DNA of 64,000 nt, taken from Nostoc sp. TCL26-01 (GTDB lineage: Bacteria > Cyanobacteriota > Cyanobacteriia > Cyanobacteriales > Nostocaceae). The notes under the pieces are model-generated. The model searched no databases and was not told where the DNA came from. It was given only the letters and a program-made list of their open reading frames with translations. The DNA is taken from positions 5,054,001 to 5,118,000 of the forward strand of contig NZ_CP040297.1 of assembly GCF_013393945.1 (NCBI RefSeq), in the 5' to 3' direction. Positions 48,601 through 59,000 of the stretch are shown one piece after another; the stretch's first letter is position 1, and every line of letters starts with the position of its first letter. The translations under genes and the position numbers were made by a program.

Positions 48601-51600
48601 CTGTAAATCAGACAGTAGGCAATAACGTGAAATGTCTTACTTTTAAATGAATTAGCCTTTAACTTTTCTACTAAATTTTTTGCTAAAAGTCCAAATTGAT
48701 AAGCCTCTTCAGTACTCTGAAACACTGCGTTTAAAATTATTCCATAACTAGCATAAGCAAAGGTTGAGGCTTGAGCATTGCCATATTGAATCGATAAGAG
48801 TACTTGTTCAAGTACAGTTAGTAAAAATAGATCAGGTGCAGCTATATAGGTAGACGCAGTAATACTTGACAAAATTTGCATGGCTGCTAGCTTATTAGCA
48901 TCCGTCATTATAGGCAGATCAGCCAACTCAGCGCTTCTGTTAGCCAAAGCAGCCTTTGTTTGAGCCAGTTTCTGTTGAATATCTAACTGTGTTGGTGCTT
49001 CAGGTAAACTGATTCCCAACTGCTCTAGTATCTGTAGGGCAATTTTGATCGCTTCTAACCGTTTGTTCTGTGAGATATAGGTTTGAAGTCTAACCTGATA
49101 CACTTTTACCTTGTCTAAAACGGTTTTTGCTTGTTGTAAGACAACCGTTTCCCATCGTTTCATCTCGTCAAAGTCGCCGCTTAGATATGCTGCTTCTGTT
49201 ATTTCTTCATGCAAAGCTAAAGTAAGCGGATACTGGCATCCCCAGCTATCAATCGCCAGCAATTTTATTCCCGTTGCTAAATAGGCTAAGGCTGCACTGT
49301 AAGCGATCGCCGCTTTTGCTCTTTGACCTGCCAATAGATTGAGTCTGGCAATTTCCTCTCGTTCGGCTCGATCGGTAACTAACTCAATCCCATAATTGAG
49401 ATGATCCACGATCGCAAACAATTGATCGGTGAATTGTTCTGGCAAAGTTTTTTCCAGCAAATTACGACCAATTTGCAAATGTACTGTTTGTTTCTGCGAC
49501 GGATCAATCAAAGTATATGCAGCTTGCTGAACGCAATCATGCAAAAACTTATAGTCTTGAACTAACAAGTCTTCGTCTAGTTCAGACAAAGGTTGGATGA
49601 GTCCATCTAGTATTGCTGTTAATAAATTCTGAAAAACTGTCTTAGGCGATTGCTCATACACGATCGCCAACGTCCCCAAATCAAATTCAGCCCCGATGCA
49701 AGCGGCTAATTGGAGTAACTGCCGTGTCACTTCTGGTAGCTTCTTCAACTTGTTGAGCAGCAAATCTACTACATTAACATCATCAGTAATATTAAAATCT
49801 CGAATCTGATCAAAGTTCCACCGCCAGCTTAAGTGATCGGCATCAAAGCGCAACAGATTTTCGCTGTACAGCAAGCGCAAAAATTCACACACAAGGAAGG
49901 GATTGCCCCCGGTTTTACGCAACACCAATTCAGCTAAGGGAAGCACAGTATGAGTATCTCTATATAGTGCCTCGGCAATTAACTTGCTTAACGGCTCCAG
50001 GGTGAGAGGAGATAGAACAATCTGATGCAGCACTGCTCCTTGCTTTTGCAATCCTTCCAGCGTCAGTACTAGTGGATGAGTTGGACTCACTTCATTGTCT
50101 CGATATGCTCCAATCAGGAACAGTCCTTGAGTTTGCTCATCCAGCATCATCAGTTCAATTAATTTCAGCGTGGCAGAGTCAATCCACTGCAAATCATCCA
50201 AGAAGATGACAAGCGGATGTTCCTTTGAACAAAACACCCGAATGAACTGCCCAAAGACAAGGTTAAACCGATTTTGTGCCTCTGTTGCTCCTACTTCTGT
50301 TACAGGCGGCTGCTTGCCAATAATCAACTCCACTTCGGGAATCACGTTAATAATCAATTGTCCATTGCTGCCTAATGCCGTGAGCAGGCGCGATCGCCAT
50401 TGTTGCATTTGCTCATCGGGTTCACCGAGCAACTGCTGCACTAATTTTCGTAAGGCATCGACGATCGCACTATAGGGAATATTACGCTGAAGTTGGTCAA
50501 ACTTACCAGAGATAAAGTAACCCCGCTTTGCCGTAATTGGTTTGTATAGTTCTTGTACTAACGCTGATTTGCCAATGCCAGAATAACCAGAGACGAGCAG
50601 CATTTCAGAGGACGCGGGGGTATTATCACTCTCTGTATCGTCTCTCTTTCCTGCAACTCTCTCAAAGACTGCCAGTAATATTGCAATCTCCGCTTCTCGT
50701 CCATAGAGCTTCTGGGGAATTTGAAACCGATCCGAGACATCTTGTAGACCCAGTTGGATGTGATTAATTTGACCGCTTGCTGCTAATTGTTCAGCACACT
50801 GTTCTAAATCTGCTTTGATACCCCAAGCGCTTTGATAGCGATCTTCTGCATTTTTCGCCATCAGCTTGAGAATAATATCTGAGACAGGTTGAGGAATCGT
50901 TCTACTCAGTTCATGCGGTGGAGTAGGCAATTTAGCAATGTGACAGTGGACTAACTCCAGAACATCTGTTGTGGGGAAGGGTAGTTGTCCCGTCAGCAGT
51001 TGGTAGAATGTGACACCAAGCGAGTAGAAATCGGTGCGATAATCCATTGCACGGTTCATCCGTCCGGTTTGCTCTGGAGACAGGTAGGCGAGGGTGCCTT
51101 CTAAAACGTGCGGACTTTTGAAGGTCGGACTGGTGCGATTAAACTGAGTAGCAATCCCAAAGTCAATAATCTTAACAACGCCAGTGTGGGAATTCAAGAC
51201 GATGTTGTTGGGATTAATATCTTTATGAATCACCCCAGCAGCATGGATTCTGCCAAGAATGTCAGTGAGATCGATCGCCAGCTTGAGAAACGCAGATAGA
51301 GGCATGGGGCAGAAAATCTCTGGTTGTTGATGCATCCAAAGTTCTAGAGATTCTCCACCAAAATCTTCTAAGAGAATAACAAGTGTTCTCTGATATTCCT
51401 GCTGTGCGTAAGCTTTGATTATCCCTTCAAGATTAAGTGAGCGAGTCATCTCATATTCCTGCTTATAGCGGACAATCTCAGATGGAGCGGGATAGTCCTG
51501 CTTCAGAACTTTGAGAATAATAGCCAAGTTATCTTGTGTTCTAGTTCCTCGATAAACTAAGGAATTAGAGCTTTCATAGATTTTTCCTTGAATCGCAACA

Positions 51601-51617
51601 TTGGGTAAGGAAATCAT
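45633..51617 (-). CDS. HstK-type Ser/Thr-His dual kinase A
   Basis: This 1994-residue multidomain kinase starts at ATG 51617 by alignment with its paralogue; a GTG at 51656 overlapping the thioredoxin stop is possible. The order is: Ser/Thr kinase (about 5-270; HKDINPNNIVLN, IIDFGIA, APE-like LSPEQTGRMN); AAA/STAND ATPase (Walker A VSGYSGIGKSALVQELY, Walker B LVIFLDDLQWID); a long helical middle; GAF (about 1330-1480); two PAS domains; HisKA_3 (MAREIHDTLAQAFTG); and HATPase (GQEAFTNAIKYAHAN). This is the HstK architecture known from Anabaena. The catalytic loop has Asn where HRDxKxxN kinases have Lys. It is followed by, and coupled to, regulator A. Confidence 0.93.
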   Translation of the reverse strand: MISLPNVAIQGKIYESSNSLVYRGTRTQDNLAIILKVLKQDYPAPSEIVRYKQEYEMTRSLNLEGIIKAYAQQEYQRTLVILLEDFGGESLELWMHQQPEIFCPMPLSAFLKLAIDLTDILGRIHAAGVIHKDINPNNIVLNSHTGVVKIIDFGIATQFNRTSPTFKSPHVLEGTLAYLSPEQTGRMNRAMDYRTDFYSLGVTFYQLLTGQLPFPTTDVLELVHCHIAKLPTPPHELSRTIPQPVSDIILKLMAKNAEDRYQSAWGIKADLEQCAEQLAASGQINHIQLGLQDVSDRFQIPQKLYGREAEIAILLAVFERVAGKRDDTESDNTPASSEMLLVSGYSGIGKSALVQELYKPITAKRGYFISGKFDQLQRNIPYSAIVDALRKLVQQLLGEPDEQMQQWRSRLLTALGSNGQLIINVIPEVELIIGKQPPVTEVGATEAQNRFNLVFGQFIRVFCSKEHPLVIFLDDLQWIDSATLKLIELMMLDEQTQGLFLIGAYRDNEVSPTHPLVLTLEGLQKQGAVLHQIVLSPLTLEPLSKLIAEALYRDTHTVLPLAELVLRKTGGNPFLVCEFLRLLYSENLLRFDADHLSWRWNFDQIRDFNITDDVNVVDLLLNKLKKLPEVTRQLLQLAACIGAEFDLGTLAIVYEQSPKTVFQNLLTAILDGLIQPLSELDEDLLVQDYKFLHDCVQQAAYTLIDPSQKQTVHLQIGRNLLEKTLPEQFTDQLFAIVDHLNYGIELVTDRAEREEIARLNLLAGQRAKAAIAYSAALAYLATGIKLLAIDSWGCQYPLTLALHEEITEAAYLSGDFDEMKRWETVVLQQAKTVLDKVKVYQVRLQTYISQNKRLEAIKIALQILEQLGISLPEAPTQLDIQQKLAQTKAALANRSAELADLPIMTDANKLAAMQILSSITASTYIAAPDLFLLTVLEQVLLSIQYGNAQASTFAYASYGIILNAVFQSTEEAYQFGLLAKNLVEKLKANSFKSKTFHVIAYCLIYRKYHIRESISLFDKAYSSGIENGDLEFAGFAIFKRCQHSYWSGFQLIELSNEFRICSHTLAQIKQKGILKHNQIFQQMILNLVSVPQDPCYLSGDAYNEEELLCHPIESIDKVELLYFYFNKFTLNYLFENYHQAIDYATLSEQYLDCIPSSVTASIFHFYDSLSRLAIYSHLPNSEQESLLLKVNSNQAKVQTLAVHAPMNFQHKYNLVEAEIARIQGNILEAEEFYEQAIQGAKNNEYLQEEALAYELAAKFYLSRGREKFARTYMKEAHCCYERWGATTKVKDLETRYSQFFSQSSDTTNIASHKTSTTTSNSSPIAFDLVAVLRASQAISSEIEFDQLLRSLMQILIENAGAQTGCLLLETLGEWMIEAACELNDATNACVTRVLQSLPMTDQLPESIIQYVIRTHESVILNDATREGNFINEPYIQRNQTQSLLCLPLLKQSQLVGVLYLENRLATGVFTPARSELLHLLSTQAAIAIENAKLYAKLRASESQMSQFLEAIPVGIGIIDGTGRPYYVNQRGIELMGKGVDPAATPEQLAEIYQFYVTGTDQIYPTQRMPIIRALSGERTRIDDADIRQNDINIPCAVWGTPVFDEQGNVVYAIAAFQDITERKQAERLLADYNRTLEQQVIERTLLLSQEIEERQRFENALRQSEEQRRLTMDFTNIGSWNWNILENTTEWNDNHARLLGLVPGEVESSYQVWRDRVHPNDIHRVEQAVTVALATHTDFEAEYRAIYPDGSIHWLVGRGRGIYNAAGQPVQMLGVILDISDRKRAEQASILEERNRMAREIHDTLAQAFTGILVHMGTVARLVTTNPKAIPTHINTVRELARSGLVEARRSVAALRPQLLETGNLWTALEQFVSLMKSSTETSLICEIVGTPYTLSSETENNLLKIGQEAFTNAIKYAHANEIRIELVYEPTRCILRIRDNGRGFEVNDTILSQGFGLLGMSERAEQIEAQLSIESQLEQGTKVVVCVNRETAT

Positions 51618-51655
51618 GATCACGACAGCCTTGATGCAGTTTATTGACGAAATCA

Positions 51656-52237
51656 CTAGCCATAAGAAGCTTTAGCGATCGCAACGAGTAGTGGCTCAAA
51701 CTCTAAAGCGTCTACATAACGCACACCATTGATAAATAAGGCTGGAGTGCTAACCACCCCACTATCCATTCCGCTAGCAATGTCTCGATTGATGCGATCA
51801 ACATACACTTTCCGAGCAATGTCTCGAAGAAATTGAGTCACATCAAGCCCTAACTTGTCAGCGTATTCTGCTAAATCCCCATCTCCCAGCGCTTGCGGAT
51901 ACTTCAATAGCATCTCGTGCATCTGCCAAAACCGCCCTTGTGCTGAGGCTGCTTCTGTGGCTGCTGCTGCCTTTTGAGCTTGAAGATGGATTTGCGGCTG
52001 AGGAAAATGCCGAAATACAAAGCATAGAGAATCTCTCCCTAATAAGGTCGCCTCAAACTGGCGTTGAATTGCCATAATTGTGGTATAAAGTCTACCACAT
52101 TGAGGACATTGATAATCCCCATACTCAACAAGCACAACGCGAGCATTGAACGATCCTTGCCGATGGTCTTGCTCAAAAGGGGGTACAACTAATTGATGGC
52201 GATCGCCAAGTGCGTCGTTAAGAATAACATTGCTCAT
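51656..52237 (-). CDS. DsbA-like thioredoxin-fold protein, cytosolic
   Basis: This 193-residue protein has a Thioredoxin_4/DsbA fold: active site Cys44-Cys47 in YGDYQCPQCGRLY, the inserted helical domain (QAQKAAAATEAASAQGRFWQ), and cis-Pro loop GVVSTPALFINGVRY. No signal peptide is present, unlike periplasmic DsbA, so it acts in the cytosol or on the inner face. Its stop overlaps or abuts a possible GTG start of kinase A, and it lies between the two kinase modules. A redox link to the kinase's GAF/PAS sensing is an attractive but untested idea. Confidence 0.9.
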   Translation of the reverse strand: MSNVILNDALGDRHQLVVPPFEQDHRQGSFNARVVLVEYGDYQCPQCGRLYTTIMAIQRQFEATLLGRDSLCFVFRHFPQPQIHLQAQKAAAATEAASAQGRFWQMHEMLLKYPQALGDGDLAEYADKLGLDVTQFLRDIARKVYVDRINRDIASGMDSGVVSTPALFINGVRYVDALEFEPLLVAIAKASYG

Positions 52238-52454
52238 TTTAAACCGTGCTTCTAAATCTTTGCGAAAAAGAGATTCATCGCGTACACTCTGAAATCTATT
52301 TCCTTTAACCCTATAATCGTTTGTATGAGGTTAATGTACGATCCTTGTTGAGGATTGTCGTCAATTTAAGGTCTGTATTTTAATCAACAAAATGATTGAG
52401 GATAATTCAATTTAAAGGAGTAGAACGAATCAAACTTAGGTTTGATTGCCTGCC
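52238..52454. other. Spacer between the two kinase modules
   Basis: This is 217 bp of AT-rich sequence. No ORF and no clear terminator are visible. It must hold the promoter for the thioredoxin-kinase A-regulator A transcript. Confidence 0.4.
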
Positions 52455-53084
52455 TTACAAGCTAGCAATTCCGCGTTTCAACGCAATAATTGCTGCCTGG
52501 GTGCGATCTTTAACATCTAACTTGCTTAAAATTCGGTTGATATGAGTCTTCACTGTACTTTCACTAATATTTAGAGCAGTGCTAATTTCCTGGTTGTTCA
52601 TTCCCTGCCCGACTAACTGAAGAACTTCTAGCTCGCGATCGCTCAGTTCTGGAGCAGTTAGCCTCTGGACTAGCTTGGCAGCTACGTTGGGGGGTATATA
52701 CTTTTGTCCCCTGGCTACAGTACGAATTGCTGTTAATAATTCCTCTGGCTCAGAGTCCTTGAGTAAATACCCCTTTGCCCCTGCTCGCAATCCTTGATAA
52801 ATCTCTTCATCGCTGTCATACGTGGTTAGCACAATAATTTGGGCATTGGGAAACTCATTGCAAATCACTGTAATCGCCTGGACACCTCCCATCTGGGGCA
52901 TCCGTAAATCCATCAAAGTCACATCAGGCTGCTGTTGCTGAAAAACTGCGATCGCCTCATGCCCATTTCGCCCTTGACCCACAATAACGATATCTGGAGC
53001 CTCCTCCAACAATCCAATCAAACCCTGACGGACAACAGGATGATCATCCACAACCAGAACGCGAATACTACTGGGCTGATTCAT
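52455..53084 (-). CDS. NarL/LuxR-type response regulator B
   Basis: This 209-residue paralogue of regulator A begins six bases after the stop of kinase B. The receiver has VLVVDDHPVVRQGLIGLLEE, DVTLMDLRMPQMGG as phosphoacceptor and GYLLKDSEPEELL. The LuxR domain is LSDRELEVLQLVGQGMNNQE, ESTVKTHINRILSKLDV. The recognition helices of A and B are nearly the same (NISESTVKTHIN against NITESTVKAHIN), so they may bind overlapping sites. The partner is kinase B. Confidence 0.94.
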   Translation of the reverse strand: MNQPSSIRVLVVDDHPVVRQGLIGLLEEAPDIVIVGQGRNGHEAIAVFQQQQPDVTLMDLRMPQMGGVQAITVICNEFPNAQIIVLTTYDSDEEIYQGLRAGAKGYLLKDSEPEELLTAIRTVARGQKYIPPNVAAKLVQRLTAPELSDRELEVLQLVGQGMNNQEISTALNISESTVKTHINRILSKLDVKDRTQAAIIALKRGIASL

Positions 53085-53090
53085 GCTAAC

Positions 53091-56000
53091 TTACCCCCGA
53101 CCAATAGATACTGTGATTTCTGTCCCTCGCCCTAAGTCACTTTGAATCTTTAATTCAGCTCTAATGCGTTCAGCCCGTTCTGCCATCCCCAGTAGACCAA
53201 AGCCATTCCGCATCGCCTGGTTTTCTACCTCAAATCCCTGCCCATCGTCTTTAATTCGCAAGCTGCACTGCGTCGGCTCATAGATCAGTTCAATACGAAT
53301 GAAATCCGCTTTTGCATATTTAATTGCATTTGTCAAGGCTTCCTGCCCAATCCGAAACAGATTATTTTCCAGATCGGAAGATAGGGGATAGATTGTACCA
53401 ATGACTTCGTAGACGATTTGAGTGGCAATCGAGGAGTTTAATTGAGCAGCAAGACGGCTTAATGCCTCCTGTAAGTTACCGTTCTCTAAAAGATATGGGC
53501 GGTGTAGTGCCTCTACGGAACGACGTGCCTCCGCCAACCCAGAACGAGCTAAGTCGAGGATCTGGGTAAGGAGAGTTTGCGCTTTTTCTGGGTCTGCTAT
53601 TACCTTACTAGAGGCAGAGCGAGCATGAATGATAATACCTGTAAATGCTTGGGCTAAAGTGTCGTGAATTTCTCGTGCCATGTGATTGCGCTCTTCTAGA
53701 ATGGAGGCTGCTTCGGCTCGTTTGCGGTCGCTAATATCCTGACCGATCCCAATATGCATTCCATTACTCAAGCTAATCTGCGCCCAACACATATCGATAT
53801 ATCGACCATTTTTAGTTTTAGTTTTGAAGTCCTGCCATTTGCCACTGGCAATCATCATGTGTTCTAGAACTTGCTGATGCACTTCTGGATCGGGGTAGCA
53901 TTCTACTAGTAAATCGATGTTTTGAAGTTCTGCACTATTCCACCCTAAAACCTTTTCTAACTCTCGGTTGACCAACTGAATTCGACCATTTGCGTCATAT
54001 AGATTTACCATGACAGGAATATGGTCAAAGATGGTTTGCAGGAGTTCTTTCTGCTGCCGCAAAGCTTCGGTACGTTCGGCTACCTGCGCCTCCAGAATCC
54101 GGTTGTAATCGGCTAAAACTTTCTCCGCTTGTTTGCGCTCGGTAATATCTTGAAAAGCTGCGATCGCTCCAGTAATCTCGCCCTTTTCATTCAAGATGGG
54201 TGTACTTGAGACAACCAAAGGAACGACTCGATCGGGACGATGAATTTCCATATTGTCCACTTTGAGCGTTTCACCTGCTAACGAGCGCACGATAGGCAGT
54301 TGAGCGGTAGGATAAATCCGACCTGTTCCCACTATATAAACCTGATACGCTGCCGAAATTTGCTCGATATTTGCTGTTTTGATGGCATCAGTACCAGTTA
54401 ACTGAAATGCGGCTTGATTGGCATAAGTAATTTGCCCAGTTAGATCATGCACTGAGACTCCAACAGGCATTGCATCAATAAATTGGGTTAATCGGCTTTC
54501 TCGTTCTTTGACTTGAGCGTAAAGATTTGCATTGGTAATGGCGATCGCTGCCTGTCCAGATAACAGTTGAACTACGTCTACTCGCTTTTGGGTAAAGGCT
54601 CCAACTGCCAAATTATTTTCTAAATAAACAATCGCAATTAGTTCGCCTCGATCAATCAGGGGCGCACATAGAATAGATTTAGGTTGATGGATTTGAATAT
54701 ACGAATCATTTGCAAAGTCGCTCTCAAACGTTGCATTATTAACAACCACACTTTCCTTGGTGCGGTTGACATAGTAAACGATGGATGTAGGAAGGCGATC
54801 GCAGATGGGCAGAGATTGCAATACTTCTGTTGTATAAATATCACTACCAGCATCAGTACTAATGACAGCCGATGCTTCAATCGCCCATTCTCCAGCTTTG
54901 TTTAGAATCAGACAACCAGATTGCGCTCCTGCACTCTCGATCAGTATTTTCATTAATGAAGCTAGCAATTGATCGAGCATGATTTGACTGGCGATCGCCT
55001 GACTAGCTTTCATGACTGCTGCCAAATCTAATGCTTCACCTGAGTGGCTGCTGGAAGTTGTAGAGTAGATTGTCTGCCTATCTGTCGTGCGAATTGTCGG
55101 TGATTGAATCAGGAGTTGGGGGTATTTAGTTTCTAAATCTTTGACTTTGGCTTTAGCCCCCCAGCGCTGATAGCAGTAGTGAGCTTCTCTCATATAGGTT
55201 TGAGCAATCTTCTCTCTACCCCGTGCCAAATAAAACTTAGCCGCTAGCTCATACGCTAGTGCCTCTTCTTGGAGATATTCGTTATCTCTTGCGCCTTGAA
55301 TTGCTTGTTCGTATAGTTCTTCTGCTGCCAAAAATTGTCCTAAGACTCGCGCTTTCTCAGCTGCAACCAAGTCATATTTATGCTGATAATTCTGTGGAGC
55401 ATGATCTGCCCATATCCGCATCTTTTCTTGACTAGCATTAACTCGAATCAGCCAAGTTTCTGGTTCTACATGGGAAACTTCGGCAAATCTAGCTAAATGC
55501 GCTAAAGAATTATAAAAATGATATATCCCCACAGCAATCCTTCCTGGTATGCCACTGAGATACTGCTCTGTCAGCATGGCATTTTTAATAGCTTGAGCAT
55601 AATTTCCGAATAAATAATCTAAGATCAGCTTGTTGAGATAGCAAAAGACAAGCTCACTGATATCATTGATTTCAATTGCATGAGGGAGCGATCGCTCCTC
55701 ATTATAAACATCACCCATTAAATAGCTAGGATTTTGAGAACGTCCCAGTAAGTTAAGAACAGACTGCCAAAGTATGGCAATCCAATTTAAGGGACTTTCC
55801 CTTCGGACTTGGCTGACGATCTGACTATAGGTTGCTATTTCCTGTTCTAAGCTTGTCAGTTCCCGTCCAATAAAATATGAATGTTCGGGTATGTGAAATC
55901 CACCATAACCAACAAATTCAAAACTGCCAGTTTCCATTGCGCTTTGATAGCTCTCTAGCAAAAGTGGTAGCGTCTCTTTAAGATGCTCTTGCCAATGCAT

Positions 56001-59000
56001 TACAGAGACAGCAAATGTAGACACTATCTTCGCCTTAACTTCTTTAATATTTAATCGTTCGGTTAAGCTTAAAGCTAATTTGCCAAATTTATAACCAGCC
56101 TCTATATCTTGGACTATGCCACACAAAACAATTCCATAACAGACGTAACCATGCGCAGACCAAGTGGTATTGCCAAATGCGATCGATAAATTCACTTCTG
56201 ATAATGAAATCAGAGGGAACAGATTAGGAGCAGCGATAAATGTCAAAGAGGTAATGCTAGATAAAATATACATCGCAGCTAGTGGTTCAGGTTGGCTCAT
56301 TACCTTCAGATTAATTAAGTCTGCAATTTCCTGATCGGCTAATTGTGAAGCAGTCTTCTCTAGCTGTGTTTGAATATCTAATTGACTCGGTGCTGCGGTT
56401 AATTCCACACCCAAGCGAGCAAGTACCATTAGCCCAATCTGAATCGCTTGTTTAAGATTGCCCTGTGACGCAGCTGCTTGAATTTTGACATCGTAAATTT
56501 TAACTTCATCGAGAACTGTTTTGGCATGATTATGTACTACACAAGCCAAATGTTCCATCGCCATAAAGTTGCCACACAGATACGTCGCTTCTACTGCTGA
56601 TTCGGATAAAGTCAGGCTTAAGTCATAGTTCGTTTGCCAACTATCCAAAGAAAGGAGCGATCGCCCAATATGGAAATATTTGACCGCAGCTTCATAAGCT
56701 GTTGCTGTTCTAGCTTTCTGACCGGCGATCAAATTCAGTCGGGCAATTTCATCTCGCTGGGGTTGCTCGGTCACAAGCATAGCGCCCAGGTTGAGATGAT
56801 CGACAATTTTAAATATCTGATTTGCTAACGTCTCACTTGCAGCCAGGTTTGTTGCTGGTTCGCTTGCAGCCATTTGTAATAAATTGCGACCGATTTCTAG
56901 GTGAACGACAGGTTTTTGTGATTCATCAATCAACGTATATGCAGCCTGCTGTACTCGGTCATGCAAAAATTTGTAATGTTGAACCAAAAGATTTTCGTCT
57001 AACTCTGAGGTGGGAAGAACTAATCCTGTTTCAATAGCTGTAGTTAGTTCGGTAAAAATGTCAGTGGGCGATCGCTGACAAATAATCGCCAGTGTATTCA
57101 AATCAAATTCAGATCCGACACAAGCTGCTAAACACAAGGCATTCTGAGTGGGTTTTGGCAGTTGTCTCAATTTACCGATAGTTAATTCTACAACATTATC
57201 GGTAATGCCTTTCGATTCAATTTGGGCAATATCCCACTGCCAGCACCGATGATCAACATTAAAGGTCACAAGTTCTTCACTGTTGAGGGTTTTCAAGAAC
57301 TCGTTGACAAAAAAAGGATTGCCCTCGGTTTTCTGCAATACTAACTGGGCTAAGTCACGCACAGTTTTGGCATCCTGAAGCAGCGTTTCGGCGATCAATT
57401 GACTCAATGGCTCCAGCGTTAAAGGTGTCAGGACAATCTCCCCAAGCACTACTCCTTGTTGTCGCAATCTTGAGAGTGTTAGTACCAATGGATGCGTTGA
57501 ATTGACTTCATTATTTCGGTAGGCTCCAATCAAAAATAGCGATTGGGCTTGCTCGTCCAGCAGCAGCAGTTCGATTAAATTTAGCGTGGCTGAGTCGATC
57601 CACTGTAGATCGTCTAAGAAGATTACCAGAGGATGTTCTTTGTCACAAAACACCCGCACGAACTGCCCAAAGATGCGATTGAAGCGATTTTGAGCTTCTG
57701 TGGCTCCAACTTGGGGTACGGGCGGTTGCTTGCCAATAATCAGTTCTATTTCGGGAATGACATCAACAATCAGCTGTCCGTTGCTTCCTAAAGCAGTTAG
57801 AAGGCGCGATCGCCACTGTTGCAACTGCTCGTCTGGTTCCCCCAACAGTTGCTGTACTAACTTTCGCAAAGCATCGACCATGGCGCTGTAGGGAACATTA
57901 CGACCCAATTGATCGAATTTCCCCCAGATAAAATAGCCGCGCTTGGCCGTGATTGGTTTATAAAGTTCCTGTACTAACGCTGATTTGCCAACTCCAGCAT
58001 AGCCAGTCACCAACATCATTTCGACTTGGAATTTTGTTTGTGCGTTATTTTGTAAAGCAGCGATGCGGTTATTTTCTGGACACGCTACGGGAACGAACGC
58101 TGCCAATAACATGGCAATTTCTTGATCCCGTCCATACAGTTTTTGGGGAATTTGAAATCGATGGGAAATGTCTTGAAGACCTAACTGGATGCCATCGATT
58201 TGACCAAATTTTGCTAATTGGCGATCGCAACTTTCTAAATCCGCTTTAATGCCCCAAGCACTTTGATAGCGATCCTCGGCATTTTTAGCCATTAGTTTCA
58301 AAATGATATCTGAAATGGCTTTGGGGATGGTTGCATTCAGTTCGTGAGGCGGAATGGGCTGTTTGGCAATGTGACAGTGAACTAGCTCAAGGATGTCTGT
58401 TGTCGGAAACGGTAGGTGTCCGGTGAGCAGTTCGTAGAAGGTAACACCAAGCGAATAAAAATCGGTGCGATAGTCGAGCCAGCGATTCATCCGTCCTGTT
58501 TGCTCTGGCGACAAGTAGGCAAGAGTGCCTTCTAACACATGGGGGCTTTTGAATGTCGGATTGGTGCGATTAAAGCGGGTGGCAATTCCGAAGTCAATGA
58601 TTTTGATAACGCCAGTATCCCGATTGAGAACGATGTTTCCTGGGTTGATATCCCGATGAATCACATGGGCTGCATGGATTCTACCCAGAATATCGGTGAG
58701 GTTGATCGCCAGAAAGAGAAACGCGGACAAAGGCATGGGGCAGAAGTCTGGGCATTTGTGCATCCATTGTGCCAGAGACTCGCCGCCAAAATCTTCTAAG
58801 AGAATGAGGAGCGTGCGTTGATAATCTTGCTGGCTGTATGCCTTGACAACTCCTTCTAAGTTGAGGGAGCGAGTAATTTCATATTCCTGTTTGTAACGGA
58901 TTAATTCTTGAGCAGAGGGATAATCAAGCTTGAGCATTTTCACAACAAGCGATCTCTTGTCTTGCACTCTGATGCCCCGATATACAAGAGATGCCGAACT

